Positions 12,241 through 24,807 of a DNA stretch of 64,000 nt are shown here, one piece after another. This DNA is from Lathyrus oleraceus (Eukaryota > Streptophyta > Magnoliopsida > Fabales > Fabaceae), in contig NC_066583.1 in the NCBI RefSeq assembly GCF_024323335.1, positions 358,056,377-358,120,376 of the forward strand, given 5' to 3'. Numbering within the stretch: the stretch's first letter is position 1; every line of letters starts with the position of its first letter. The position numbers and the translations under genes were made by a program. The notes beneath the pieces were generated by a model, which saw only the letters and a list, made by a program, of their open reading frames with translations, was not told where the DNA came from and did not search any database.

Positions 12241-12422
12241 AGTTTTCCACCTCAAAAATGAAAGTTTTGATGCACAAAACAATTTATTGATGCATAAAAC
12301 TTTTCTAGACCATTTTCAAACATGTTGACATGCTTCCTAATGCTAAAATGCACATGCACAACTAGAATCAGATGATATCGTCCAATGTACATAAACGCTA
12401 AAGTTTCCTAGTTTTGACATCA

Positions 12423-12670
12423 TACAAAACACATCTAAACGGAAAGTTGCACTCACATATAGTTGTTGATTTGAATCAAATTTATTTTTTCAATTATGTT
12501 TTTATTTTATTTTTTTATTTATATCACTTAATTTGTTTGATATGGTCGTTCTTTTGGCTGCTTTTTTATATGTTTTATTTTGTTTTTTTAATACATTTTA
12601 AATATTAGAAATCAATTTATTAATTTTAATTTTATAGCTTTGGAGTTATGATTTTATTTTTGAATGTTAT
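12423..12670. repeat. AT-rich module also found inverted at 21.9-22.1 kb
   Basis: This T-rich stretch ends with AGCTTTGGAGTTATGATTTT. The reverse complement of a very similar string (AAATCATAACTCCAAAACTA) lies near 22025, within A-rich sequence of the same character. The two look like inverted, diverged copies of one non-coding repeat. I cannot name the family. Confidence 0.45.
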
Positions 12671-13110
12671 ATTTTTTATTCTGGGTTGTTTACTCGTCTC
12701 ACGATGGAAGGTCTAGTGCCATATATCACACGAAAAATGTGAAACATGTAGGGTCTCATCCCAGCTGAAGACATGCGATTATGGACTCCAACACATCTAT
12801 TATAGTTGGATTTGATTGGACGACAACTAACATGAGGTTTCATATACCACGGGGAAGGTAATAACCACCTGCACTATATAAAGTCCAAACACACATCATT
12901 TATGGTATTCTTTTATTGATACACTTATATTGCTTTATTAGTCATTTACTGACTTGGACATTATAGTGCTAACTTTGCAGGATCACCATTGCTCCTTCGT
13001 CGTACCCCAAACTCACTTTACCGCGCCAAAACTTAGTCCCACTCGATCTTTACAAAAATATTTTCCAGTTCAGAACAATGACGCTATCTATGAGAGCCAA
13101 CTTCTGATTC
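12671..13110 (+). mobile_element. Decayed Ty3/gypsy-like LTR end with TATA box and primer-site-like motif
   Basis: A TATA box (TATATAAAG, 12875-12883) is followed after about 200 bp by AATGACGCTATCTATGAGAG (13078-13097). That is a plausible decayed form of the TTGGCGCCGTCTGTGGGA string that follows the LTR in many plant gypsy elements. The spacing of promoter, GCTAACTTTGCAG-type run and primer motif suits an R-U5-primer-site order on the plus strand. No gag follows, so it is a fragment. Support is by pattern only. Confidence 0.35.
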
Positions 13111-13554
13111 TCGTAAAACTCCACATTAAATTATCATCTCTTCATCAGCATTCCTGATTTTTTTATCTCTTATATAACAAAACATTAGTCTTTCCCCCTT
13201 TACAACGTAGCTCAAACAAACCAGACACGCGGTTTGGGCTTGATTACTTTGGTGTAAGTTACTAATTGTTTTGGAATGTTTCCATATAGCCTGAAGCATT
13301 TCAAAAACCGATTCTTCTTGGTTGTTCCTCTCCACAAAAGGGTTCATGCAACAATGTGTACCATATGGACCATAGCGAAAGACATGTGTATCGGCCTGTT
13401 TCACAAGTACTGGAATAAAGGTCATTTCCTGATGGGTAACTGAAAGTGTGTTGATAAGAAGGGCGATCAGTCTCAATAGGAGCTTTATTTGAAGAAATGG
13501 TTTGTTTGTTTCGTCAAAGAGTTGGGTCATGCTAAGGGTGTCAATCCTCGAGAT
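13111..13554. other. Unassigned sequence
   Basis: A 202-codon minus-strand open frame spans 13126-13734, but its translation is compositionally odd, crosses into the GGG-rich repeat that follows and matches no domain I know. I regard it as chance. Nothing else is recognisable here. Confidence 0.3.
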
Positions 13555-14095
13555 TAGGCATATCAACAGGGCGGGTCGAGGACGGTTTTTACATCCCCTA
13601 AACCCAAACCCAATTTCACAAATAATTCCCATTTCTTGCCTTGATACCCAACGGGGATGAAGAATTAAAATCCAAACCCATCCCAAATGGGTTCGGGTAT
13701 CTCCGCCATGCCACCATCCATTTAGTGAAATCAAAATTTTTTATTTGAAATGTTTATTTTTTTAACATCAAATTATATTACAAATAATAAAATAAAACAA
13801 TCTCAAAAAATTTCTTATATACATTTCAAATATTTTAATAATAAATACAAATCAAAATATAAAAATGTTAACCACATATTTAATATTCTAAATTATCAAA
13901 ACTAAATAATAAAATACATAATGAAATAAACAGAGTGCGTTCGGAGTGGGTACTAGTGTCCCCATTATCGAACCTGTCCTCATATTTTGTAATCGGAGAA
14001 GACCCAAATCCGAACCCAAACCCAGTCAAAACGGGTTTTCTCTGTCAGATTCATGAGGGTTCAGGTGGGTCCCCGCAGGTGCGGGTTATGAATCT
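13555..14095. mobile_element. Decayed non-autonomous DNA-transposon-like repeat
   Basis: The two ends are rich in words such as AACCCAAACCC and GGGTTCGGGT, with a central AT-rich block of about 200 bp. Left-hand AACCCAAACCCAATTT (about 13600) and right-hand GAACCCAAACCCAGTC (about 14015) are similar, with further GGGTGGGT-type words near 14060. Many plant genomes carry hAT-like non-autonomous elements built from such GGG/CCC-rich ends. Clear terminal inverted repeats and an 8-bp duplication are not visible, so the class is uncertain. Confidence 0.35.
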
Positions 14096-14258
14096 TCAAA
14101 GAAACATTTAAAATGGCTAATTGAAACCTGCTTGTAGATTGACACTCGTACTAAGGAGGAGAGGAAGGTCTTCTTTGGTAAGTTCTTGACATTCTTTCCC
14201 CCTGCCATCAATTTGGCTGTCTGTAATGCTCTTAACTTTGATGATCATTATTTGTATA

Positions 14259-15618
14259 TGAAGGAGAATAGTGATCCAAGACGCAACGGAATTTAAATTT
14301 TTTCCCCTTTAGTGATCCTTACGAATAGGCATGATCAGTGATAGAATTGTTACCTCTTGTGGCAATTGAAACCTTTGATGTAGATCTAAGGAGTGATCAC
14401 GAACGTTGAATGGTGACAATGCCTCTACTCAATCCACACGAACAAATTCCTTCAGTCTCAGTGCTAACTGCTACGAATGAAGGCTTTGAGTGTGAAAGAG
14501 AAAGAGAGAGAGAAACGAAATTTTCATCTAATCCAATGCTTATGCACAAGGGTTCTATTTATAGAACCACTTGTGTGGGTTGTAAGCTAAAAAGCCCAGT
14601 TAAGTGTATGTGGCCCATATCTTATGATATACCAAAATCACTTTAGCGCGTGGTACCTTACCATATTTTGTAATCTACTTAAGTGCATTGTACCTTACGG
14701 TGTTCTACAATTCACTTAAGTGCACGGTACCTTACGGTGTTCCTTATTTACTTTACCTCTCATCAATCCGTACTTTTGTGTGTGACCCTGTAGGTTCTCG
14801 CGACATTGGTAATTATATTAAATCATGTATTTAACATAATAAACAGTGAGCGGTATCTAGCAACACATCAGTGCTACCCAAGACACGAAAATGTCATGTG
14901 ATCTGACAAATCCTTTTGTGATAATACTTATGTGTATAATTACCCTTTTGCCCTTATGTCTATATTAAACACAAGGCATATACCGTTCCATCCTTGTTCA
15001 GTTCAATATTGGGCCCTTAGACATTTATCCTGTTACGTAGGATGGGAAAATTCCATCTAGGTCACTCATGTCCCTCAGCATGCTTCGTGGAGTATCCATC
15101 AACTGTCTTTATGGTCATCCAGTTACAGACAATGTTTGATCAGCAATAAGCCATTGGACTCTACATCTAGGGTCCATAGTAGTTTCAGGTCGAAGGGTGG
15201 TGGTATACACCATTATCACCATGAGAATAACTTATAACACTTTGCATAACATTCTATATAGTATTCACATAGCGGGTCAATCCAGTATAAATATTACTCT
15301 TAGTATTCATACCTATGTTTAAGACTTGATAACTCCTTATCCATGATCCATGAGATGTGATCATCAGTCTATATACATAATAGTCTTAATGCTTTAATGT
15401 TATCCCACTTCACAATAAAGCTCGACTACGGATGCTTTAAGAATAACGTTCTTATGTTTAATGGGATCTCATTATTAAGTCACATTTGATACATTAAACG
15501 GACTAGCTATTCGAGAGACTTTATTAAACAAACATAATAAAGAAAAAAGACTTTTTATTATTAATAAATAATTCGATACAAGTACCAAAAGTATTGGCCT
15601 CTAGGGCTTACACCAACA
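14259..15618 (-). mobile_element. Family A LTR, second dispersed copy
   Basis: Starts TGAAGGAG and ends CACCAACA like the copy at 317-1695, and aligns along its whole 1,360 bp, including the TATA-type word near 14553 and a short imperfect GA run (about 14488-14515). It differs by scattered substitutions and small indels. The flanking 5-mers are GTATA (14254-14258) and ACATA (15619-15623), which match at three of five positions. Either the duplication has decayed or this LTR came from recombination between two insertions. No internal region is attached. Confidence 0.75.
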
Positions 15619-15790
15619 ACATATTCGATTAAGAACGAGGAAGCAATCTTCTAACTAAGATGGGGAATCCGACTCACCTCGATTGTTGTCAGCCCTTAAA
15701 ATATGTTGTCGTTGCGAATTTTGCAATGTAGGATTTTGATTGTTGTAGCCATACACATGTGGTGTTTATGATAACACCCTTAAGTCTTTG
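15619..15790. other. Short unassigned stretch between two LTRs
   Basis: No open frame of note. A minus-strand reading contains GYNNQNP-like residues reminiscent of retroelement gag linkers, but this is too short to call. Confidence 0.2.
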
Positions 15791-16661
15791 TGTTGGGGGC
15801 TTAAATTGCAAGAATAAAGTTCAACCTAAGAGGAGGGGAGGGTGAATTAGGTTTTGAGAAATTTTCTGTTTATTTTGCAGATGTTATATTTCTTTTATTT
15901 TTTTAAAGAAAAATGATGAACTTATGAATAATAGTGTAGAAAAATAAAAGTGCAGTAATGTAAATGAGATAAGATATATTCTGGTTCCCCTTTCTAAATA
16001 AGGATAGTTTAGTCCCTCCACACCCCATGAATTATTTCATTATGTTAGATCTTTTTACAAGCCTCACACAAATATATCTCTTACAATCTTCTAATATAAA
16101 CACCAAACCTATAGTGGACTTTGAGTCTCCCCGATTCAAAGGACCTTTTTCCAGCAAACAAAAAGAATACCACTTTCTATTTGTAAATACCTGTAAAAAA
16201 GTACAACCACTTTCTTTACAGACAATGTCACCACACACTTGGTGAAAAATTTACAGCAGGCAAATAAATTGAATACAAAACAACATACATATGCTTTCCA
16301 ATATCTTGAAGATTTAATTTTCTCTTTTAATGAACAATTCAAGACTAAATAAGAATTAAGTGCTCAATGGTTTATGAAACTTTTTCTCAAATGAATGAAA
16401 CTTTTGTAGTAAGATTTTATTTGTTATTGTATATGGAAAGTTTAAAAATAGTAAGAATTGTTTGAAAATATGATGAAAGGGGTGAGTCAGAAATCTGGAA
16501 AATTATGCTATATATACATTACAAATGCCTCTAGAAATAGTGGTAACGTTTGAGAAAATGATCACGAGAACATGTAATGATTTGGAGAAGGTATCATGAT
16601 CATATGCAATGAAGACGTATGTGATATTTTAGAATTTTTCAAGATGTTTCAGATGTCAATC

Positions 16662-16760
<99 letters not shown>

Positions 16761-17215
16761 TTAGTTGATTGTTTCAATTGTAACGTTAAAAAAGATTGAA
16801 CTTATCCTCTAAATTGATTGTCATTGAAAATATTGAACTAATTAATCGAATGACTCTTAACATTAATTGATTGATGCTTCCAATTTTTCAATTTTTCACT
16901 TTATAGAGCTGACAATAATCAATTGTTCCATTGTGTCAATCGATTGTTCCCTTTGAAATCATGAAACTTTGTTCTTTTTGAAATTTCTTTTGAATACAAA
17001 TGATGCATGAATGGTTAAGAAACACATAATGATTTAGATGAAGATATTTTTTAGAGCCTAAAGCTTATATAGATATGAATTTCCAATGTACCTTAATCTT
17101 CATAATTCAATCATTTAATTTCCAAAGCTTATGCAATCTTGGTACTTGATTCCAATCTTTTTTTTCTTTGATATTTCTTCGTTGATAAACTTTTGTCTTC
17201 ATCAAAACTAATCTA
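15791..17215 (-). mobile_element. Probable copia LTR, minus strand
   Basis: The plus strand starts TGTTGGGGGCTTAAATTGC, and GGGAGGGTGAATTAGG soon after is a phrase common in legume copia LTRs. The far end (about 17204-17215) reads TGATGAAGACAAAAG on the minus strand, similar to the starts of Sirevirus/Angela-type LTRs. Between them lie several AATCGATTG/TAATCGA words (16810-16960), also seen in other copia LTRs of this window. No primer site or coding sequence is attached. Edges are approximate. Confidence 0.45.
16665..16757. repeat. (TA)n microsatellite, about 93 bp
   Basis: Uninterrupted TA dinucleotides. The alternating Tyr-Ile reading over them is not a gene. Such tracts are prone to length change. 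Confidence 0.95.
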
Positions 17216-17429
17216 AGATAGGTGATGGACATATTTTTCACATAAATCCCTTTGGTGATACCCCAGACTCGTCGCTACCTTACACAATCACAAACAAAAG
17301 AGATATTTCATAACTTTTGGTTTGTTCATTAATAATGGAGAGATCACAATACACGTGTGAGTAATTAGTTATACAAGAAATAACATCAAAGATAAAATTG
17401 TAAATATAACCAAGTGGGCTTTCCATATA

Positions 17430-19510
17430 TTATTCTCCCTGGTTTATAACTCGTCGGGTCAACCACTCTAGGCCATTGGGCTGGCATGACATGTTCTTCA
17501 TGAGGGAGGTCAGATGTTTATGCTCCTTAGTTGCCAATGAGGGGAGATACAATGATTTATATGGATTCATGCTCCCCTTGGTCTTAATGTAATGCTTGGT
17601 AGATCCTTTTAGCTCACTCGAGGTCAGAATTAATTGTGTCTGGCTCACCATAAAGGTTGTGGAATTTAAGTTTGAGGTTGACCGGTGAGGCCACAACATT
17701 AAGAGCTGCCGTAAAAGGTCTTCCGAAGATGCAGTTGTAAACATTTCTACAAGGGACTACAAGAAATTGCAAGTTTATAGTTCTAACGTCTCTTCCTTCC
17801 CTCAATGATATCATTAATTCAATGTATCCCCCCTAGTGCATGGTCATGTTGTTCCAAGCTTGAAAGTCTGACTCTCCATACAGCCACACATTTTCATTCT
17901 TGAGGCCAATCTTCTCAAATAACTCTGAATACATTATATCACAAGAGTTAGTACTGTCAATAAGTATTTGTGACACGTCAAAGTTTCCGACCGTGGAAGT
18001 TATGACTAGGGGAAGATTTCATTCGCCCCCTAAATTTCTCACTGTCCAGAAACCCGAGCATTGTTCTATCTAAGGTTATAGTTAAGGATTTCACGTCTTT
18101 CTTATGGACAACCATCAATTCCAAAATCTTCCTATTCATTTTCCCTTTTGATGGGGGGTTCGCTAGGGGTGTTTCCCCAATGATGGTTGTAATAAGTTGG
18201 TGCTTCCTTTTACTTGCACCGTTATCTTTGTCATTGGTCCCTTCATCACTAGCCATGACATCCACAGTCTTGGATGGGGACTTGTTCTTCGCCGATTCTT
18301 CTCTATCTCTCTTATCGTCCTTCGTATACTCGGACAAGTAAACCCTCTTTATTAAACCATCAATGGCATCCTTCATCCAGATGCTTTCATTGGTGGTGTG
18401 AACGTGATGCTTATGAAAGCGAAAATATTACATCTTGTCAGTTTTAGAAGATTCTCTGCCAGGGAAGGGGTTCCTGATCCCGATCTTACGAAATTATGTG
18501 TTGGCACACCCATAATATATCTTCTCACGGGAAGTGTTCAAAAGGGTGTAATTTATATACCGACCGTGAGCTTCACAATCATATTCATCTCTCCGCCTAT
18601 TGGAGTCTTTCTCGAGTGATCAACTGGAACCTACATCTTACACATATGTGTTGTCGAACCGGGAGGTAATTTTCTCCTCAAGTTTTATGTAGGGATATAC
18701 CTTGCTCAATAATTGTTTCACGCTATGGTCCTTTATGCGCCCCAATTTCTATTTGAAGGAGTTATCTTGCCTTAGGCCATTCTTAGAGATCCAATACTTA
18801 AGGCCTTCTTCAGCTCCTTTTACTTCCATAACTACTTGCATGAAACTCTCAATGTACAACCACAAGCTCTCTTTCTCCCTTTGTGTTATCCCGATAAGGG
18901 TAGATATTTTTTATTGGTTGTCTCTTCCAAGCTCTAAAATGAGTGATAAAGCTCTCGCACAGGTCAGTCCATGACTCAATACTTATTTTCCATAACCCTT
19001 TGGACCAGATTATGGAATATCTCAATGTTTCTTCATCAGTGTGGAAGTAGCTCAAGCATTCATCAACAAGTTATATTTGATTGTTAGGGTTTCCCTTCCT
19101 GTAGTACTCTTTCAGCTTTGAAGGCTTCTTTAGCGACTTGGGTATTTGGATGTCCATGATGCAGGCACAAAGGGTTGCTTTCATGGAAAATACGGTAATC
19201 ATAAGTTGATTCCCACAAACGACACCACTGTTCCATTATGGAACCAAAGTTGATCGAAGAATGGCGGTTGCAGGATGCAATAATGGACTTGAACTTCTTA
19301 TGTGGTGAATAATAAATTGACCTACAAGGTTATCATCCTAACACTCAAGTCAGTATATGAGTGAGTTGAATAAATGAAGCTTGAATTTTAAATTATGTAC
19401 CTAAAGAATGCCACATTTTTCATTTATATAAGGGAGCGGTTGTAACCATCAATTACTCTTTAAGTGTGAAATATGAGGAGTCGTTTGATGTATCTTGGAT
19501 CTGGATTTCC
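17430..19510 (-). pseudogene. Ty3/gypsy gag-protease pseudogene
   Basis: The minus strand, read from 19.5 kb down, shows a retrotransposon gag core near 18850-19010 (ISIESWTDLCESFITHF). Near 18540-18600 comes YINYTLLNTSREKIYY, then near 18380-18440 a remnant of the FHKxHGHTTNEC-type zinc knuckle, and after that the linker MKDAIDGLIKRVYLSEYTK (about 18376). Near 17745-17800 is VNLQFLVVPCRN-like sequence with YNCIFGRPF, the C-terminal part of a retropepsin-like domain. This order is typical of legume Tat-type gypsy elements. Stops and frame changes separate the blocks. Reverse transcriptase and integrase, expected downstream (left), are missing; the relic stops near 17430. No LTR is directly attached. 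Confidence 0.75.
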
Positions 19511-19697
19511 TATGCTCTTCGACATGGTAACTGTAACACCTCAACTTATAATTAGAGTATTTTATTTAATTGTTCGTGTGATTTATTCATTATATTTGAA
19601 TTTTGATGTTTTTTGGAGTGTAAGGGTAATTTGGTAATTTTCTAATTACGGATTATTGAAAACAATTAGACATAATTAATTATTTTGTAATAAGGCG

Positions 19698-19700
<3 letters not shown>

Positions 19701-19748
<48 letters not shown>
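19701..19748. repeat. (TA)n microsatellite, 48 bp
   Basis: Uninterrupted TA dinucleotides inside the Tekay-like LTR. Confidence 0.95.
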
Positions 19749-19753
<5 letters not shown>

Positions 19754-20396
19754 ATTATTTTAATTGAATATTTATTTAAAATAAATATTTATTTAATTTA
19801 AATAATCATTTAAATAAACAAATAGGAGTTTGGACCATTTGTGGGAGTGGAGGGAAGTATGAGGTGAGATGAGTGAAGCTGGGAATAAATGGCCAAAAAG
19901 TGTGATTTTGAGAAATAGTAAAGCCATATAAATTCTAAAATGTTGGGAAATCTAGGTTTTAGAAATTCTATCTGTATGTGAAAAAGAGGCCGAAGAACAA
20001 AATGGGTTGTTGGAGAGGAGCGTTGTGTTTGAGAAGAGGGATTCACGAGAGTTACTAAGATCATCATCTTTGTTGGAAAAATAAGGTAATGGCAGGGGGA
20101 AATTATCTACTTATGGGTGAATTAGGCATGCAAGATAGTTAGGGTTCCTTACCCTCCTACCAACACCTTGGGGTAATATATTTTCTAATTAGGCATGCAG
20201 GATAGTCAGGATTCCTAAATGCGTGATAAACATTGTTCTATTTCCCTATTTTGTTATGAATCGATTAATTCAAGAAATTTTCCCAAATACAGGAAAACCT
20301 TAATTTTATGAAAAATCAGTTTTTTGGAAGAAACTTCAAAATTGGAAAATCTTTTTTCAAATAATCAGATTTTGGAAAAAAGTCAAAAAATCAATT

Positions 20397-20600
20397 CGGG
20401 GGATAGATCGCGACCGCAGAGGAGCCAGGTCGAGAGGGGCCGCGCGGCGGGTCACAAGGCGGCGATGACGACGATCATGTCGCGGGTCGCGCCGCACCGA
20501 AAAGGCGGCTCTTGCGCGATTTCGCCATCGAGCAATTTCACGATTTTCGCGATCGGGGTGTCGCGTTGCGGTCCGGCGGTTAGCGGTGAATTCTGGCGAT
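20397..20600. other. GC- and CpG-rich island within the Tekay-like LTR
   Basis: About 200 bp rich in CG dinucleotides (GGGCCGCGCGGCGGG, TCGCGGGTCGCGCCGC) embedded in DNA that is mostly A and T. Both strands are open here (118 codons plus strand, 66 minus), as expected when stop codons are scarce in GC-rich DNA; neither translation resembles a known protein. Confidence 0.8.
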
Positions 20601-21851
20601 TTCTGATTTCTGGCGTTTTTGACATTGTTTTGAGTTCAAATATTCTTGGCAATTTTTTGAGTTCGGAAGTCCTTCGATGATACTTTTAAGCATCTTGTGA
20701 CATTAGAGTCCTTTTGGTGACCTTAGGGTTACTTTTGAGTAAATTGAGGGAAAACTGTCTGTCATTATCCTAGTAGAGTTATCATTTGTGAACCTTTACC
20801 CTTAGAGAATTTGGGTACTTTAGAGTAATTTTGGGGTACTCGAAGGTTATTTTGAGTATGATGAGTTTTGAGACTTTTGGAGTTTCTTTGAGAAGTTGAA
20901 AATTTTGGAAAATTACATAACTTTGCCCTTTTTGAAGAAAAATGAGTAAAATTATTTTAAAAAAATATTTTTGAGTATAGTAATCTAGACGGATTGCAGT
21001 GATGGCCTTTATTGACGATTTGAGTATAGTAATCCAAATGGATTACAATGATGGCCTGTGAATGACGAATTATAGGTTCAATAGTGGAACCTTTTGAGGA
21101 TGTGTTGATGTTGTGATTTCATAATTCTATGATGTTGATGTTGTTGCATGTTTGTATTGTCCATAACCGTGCATCCATGTATTTTGTAGATAGTTATGAC
21201 TTTAGTCCAAAGATGGCCTAGTTCAGAGAGGGACTATGACGGTCTCGCGTCCAGAGAGTGACACGATTCAGAGAGGAACCAAAAACATGGAAAAATCAAT
21301 AACATACCTCTGATCCCAGTGACTTGGTATCACATACCCTTTGAGAAGGATTTATAGCATTAACATTGCATTTGCATTGTTATATATTTGATTGTTCTTT
21401 TGAGTGTGATTGATATATTTTATAATTCGTCATTACTATCCTGTTTTGATAAATCTCACTATTAACATTTGTTAGATGTATTTTCATCCTCTGTTTGTTA
21501 TTGTGGCGACTGTGTGCTCTTTGGGAATACAGGCAATCAGATATAGGAGTAGCCACTTGAGTTAGAGGATGACGTTAATGCCTCTTTAGCTTTTAGCATT
21601 GGATCTTAGAGGAGTCGCTATGATATGTAGCACTAGGGTTGGGATGTTCATTCTTTATTTGTGTTATGTTTTTTTTTATGTTGGAGTTTTTGTTGTTAAG
21701 ACTTATATGTCGAACTTGATGATTTATGCTACTTATTTTTATATGACCATTTTGTGTTTGATGTTTTTATACTACGGTGAAGCATGGGTGACATTCTAAT
21801 TATGAACTAATTTATTAAATGTCGAATCGGGATTAAAGTGTTATAATAACA

Positions 21852-24807
21852 CGTCTATGCTGTAGGCAATTGGGTGAATTGTTGCTTCCTCTAGGCCGTG
21901 GCCGTTCACATTATAAAATTTCAATGAAAAAATATAAAAAAGAGATCAAAACAATTTGAATTTGAAATAAAATAAAATGAAAAATCAAAATTGTAGTTAA
22001 ACTTACAAAAATATAAAATTTCAAAACAAAATCATAACTCCAAAACTACAAAATTAAAATAAATAAAAAATGTCTAAAATACAGAAGCTAAAGAAAAATT
22101 AATATAAAATAATGTAAAAATCAAAATAATTATGTGAGATGATCAATTATAAACACATACTAAATCAGTTATAAAATAATGAATCAATTTTATAAATTGT
22201 ATACATTAATCATTTTAATTGTTAATTGACAAATTTATCTTCTTTTTTTTTTGCTCTCCTTTCAATATTTACTTCATCATTAAAAAATCTATATATCTAA
22301 CACACAAAAGAAGAGAAGATGAAAATTATATCTATAATAAAGTGTTTTAGGAGGAACAATACATTATTTATTCATTTAATCATAATTTTTTCAATTTTCT
22401 TTACCATATGTTATATATCTCTAACACTCTCGAAGTTTGAGTCGTGGATTTTTGTTTTTCACATAAAGATAATGTTAATGAATAAATCTTTTAGTCTTAA
22501 TTAATCTTATAAATATTTGTTGGATTTATGCATGACAACCTCTCCATTGATTTACGTGCATTCTTCAAAATGCCTAAATTAAACCCTTCCATTTTTAAGT
22601 TGTACATAAGAAATTAATTCTCGCAAAAAGAAAATTGTAGGTAAGAAACTAAGCCTTCAATCTGGACGATGATCAGGTCAAAAATCAAAAAATAATAATT
22701 TTTTTTATTTTTATGTTTTATACTAAAAAAATAATATAATTAAATGAATCAATAATTTTATTTATAATAAGTAAAAATAATAAATTTTAAATAAAAGTTG
22801 TTTGTATTCATACGATAAATAGCATTGGTTTGCACGTAAAAAAATTAATTAATAAAATATAAAATAAGTAATATATTTGATTAATTAATAAAATATACTA
22901 TATTATAGTTGAAATTATAAAATATAAATAATAAAAAAATTGTTTTTCAAAAACCAACTAAAAACTTTTAATTTAATCAAAGGTAATTATTATGATCATT
23001 ATAGAATGGGTTTTGAATAAGTGAATGAAATGGTTATGATTAAAGTTTGTAAATTTTAAGCAAATTTAATATCTTGACTCAAATATTTAGTTTGTATTTT
23101 TTATGTTTTAATGAAGGTTCTGTTTTGTTTATCATAAATAATTATTATTTTATATTTTTTATGTATTAATGATAAATATTTATTCAATTTTTTTTTGTAT
23201 ATTCATTAGTGATAATTTTTTATCACTTTATATCTACTTATGACAAATATACTCGCCATATTTATTTTACGTAGTAAATATCCCTTCAATATATTTTTAT
23301 ATTGATATTTTTTCATACAATTTTTTTTTAATAATTTATCCTGTTTATCTGAGCTTGTTAGTGACAGTGATAATACCTGCTCTCTGATTTTTTATTGTAT
23401 ATATTTTTTTATAATTATTGATGAAAAATATTTATATTGTATATTTTATATTAATTGATGCAAAATATTTTTTAAAAATATATCATATTCTTCTAAATTT
23501 ACAAAATACGTCAATGCCTCGTAAATGTATTTTTTTAAAATAGAATAAATTATATATCATAATTAATCATATATTTATTTAGAAGATATAAAAAAACAAA
23601 TTTAATTAATTAATTAAATAAATATATATCGTGTATATGAATTATAAGTTTAAAAAAAATTAAGTGACTCATTTTCTTTATAAAAAAAATGATAAAAGTG
23701 CGAAAGTATTAAAAGATGGGTTACTTTAATTATTTTAATATAGGATGGATATGACAAATTTATTTTAATATATGGTGGATAACACAAATGTGATCTTATC
23801 CTTATAAAAGTCCACGTGTTGAGTATAAAGGATAGTTTAATATTTTTGATGGTAATTGGTTTTCTCATATAAATATTATAAAACAAAACATTAAAAGGTG
23901 GTACTCTGTTATCTTTGTCTTTTCTGATCTCTCACTTAGAAAGCAGAGCATAATGAGCAACATTACCAACATTACCAATTTTTTTAATGGATCAAACACT
24001 AATTCAAACTATTAAAATAATTGAAAAGGAATTTACATATTCCCTAATCCCTACCCACATTTTTTAGTTTTAACACGTAAACATATAATAATAATAATAA
24101 TAAAACAAAAAAACAAAATAATTAAGTTAGAAAGTAGAACATTTGTAGAAAGTTTTATTTTAAAGAAGGGTTAACAAATAAAACTGAATACAGATAGCTA
24201 AATTTGGGAAAATATTTATACAGTAGAAAACATACATACATTTTTTACTAATATGAAATAATTCACGATTTATATATTTTTTACCCAACATCAAAATTAA
24301 TACATACATTTTGTGGGAGTGTTACAAATAAATAAATAAAATAGATATGGTTTGCATAATATTTATGCTTGACATGAATTTGTTATTTTCATATGGTTGG
24401 TTATCTCACATAGTCTTTATGAATTAATATTAACCAATAAACATTGTTCTTTATGTAAAGAAAATAAATTATCAATATATATCAGTCAAATAGATAAGCA
24501 TTTAAATTATGAAAAATGATGTCAACAACACGGGAGCAATAAAATAAAAATAGATGGTCAAATGCGAATAAAAAGTTTAGGAAATTTTTTAATGCACCCT
24601 ATTTATTTCTTAGCCACTACGCGAAAATACTTAAATATTATCAGATTTTGTATATCCATCTCCGGACACATTAATTTTTTATTGTACGTTAAAATATTTA
24701 GGAGATGTACCTCCGTTTATTTTACGGAGTTACATCTCTGTAAGTATAAGAACAACTTGTTTCTTGTTACATTTTGTTTACGCGTATTCAGATGAAGATT
24801 TAAAGGT
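21852..24807. other. AT-rich intergenic DNA, no gene found
   Basis: Nearly 3 kb of A/T-rich sequence with homopolymer runs and a short (ATA)n run near 24086-24102. The open frames are under 80 codons, and their translations are rich in Ile, Asn, Lys and Phe as expected by chance. The part at 21.9-22.1 kb is the inverted partner of the module at 12.4-12.7 kb. Near 24655-24745 are GGAGATGTACCTCC and CGGAGTTACATCTC, variants of a motif seen near 45.7-46.2 kb. Confidence 0.5.

Larger units (their letters stand above)
10673..12422 (-). mobile_element. 5' LTR of the minus-strand Sirevirus
   Basis: On the plus strand the LTR starts TGTTAAACAATAGGCCTAG at 10673, two bases beyond the primer site. The far edge is placed near 12422, where the minus strand reads TGATGTCAAAACTAGG, typical of a legume copia LTR start; this edge is approximate. 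The LTR holds a GA/GATA-rich tract (11148-11222) and a cluster of GTCGACCTAT-type words (about 11995-12240). The ORFs in it, including a repetitive YRSTH reading across that cluster, are not genes. Confidence 0.6.
19532..21851 (+). mobile_element. Tekay/Del-like chromovirus LTR
   Basis: Starts TGTAACACCTCAAC, the opening characteristic of plant Tekay/Del LTRs, and ends near 21851 in AAGTGTTATAATAACA, which mirrors that start loosely. Inside are a (TA)n tract, a TATA-like CATATAAATTC near 19925, two copies of AATTAGGCATGCA (about 20120 and 20188) and a GC-rich island. No primer site, gag or pol follows, so it is probably a solo or isolated LTR. Flanking 5-mers (GTAAC left, CGTCT right) do not match, so the right edge or the duplication is unresolved. 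Confidence 0.6.

Noticed and set aside
11971..12282. Minus-strand frame with repeated YRSTH residues
   Set aside because: It follows from the GTCGACCTAT word cluster in the LTR; the words are irregularly spaced and not a protein repeat.
13126..13734. 202-codon minus-strand ORF
   Set aside because: It crosses from unassigned DNA into a GGG-rich transposon-like repeat, and its composition and lack of domains suggest chance.
16596..16799. Frame with a long Tyr-Ile repeat
   Set aside because: Translation of a (TA)n microsatellite.
20324..20680. 118-codon plus-strand ORF over the GC-rich island
   Set aside because: Opposite strands are open too, which GC-rich DNA explains; no domain is recognisable.
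22319..22504. Small plus-strand ORF with a hydrophobic start, possible nodule cysteine-rich (NCR) peptide
   Set aside because: It has only two Cys residues with no NCR spacing, and sits in AT-rich DNA where Ile/Phe/Lys-rich frames arise by chance.
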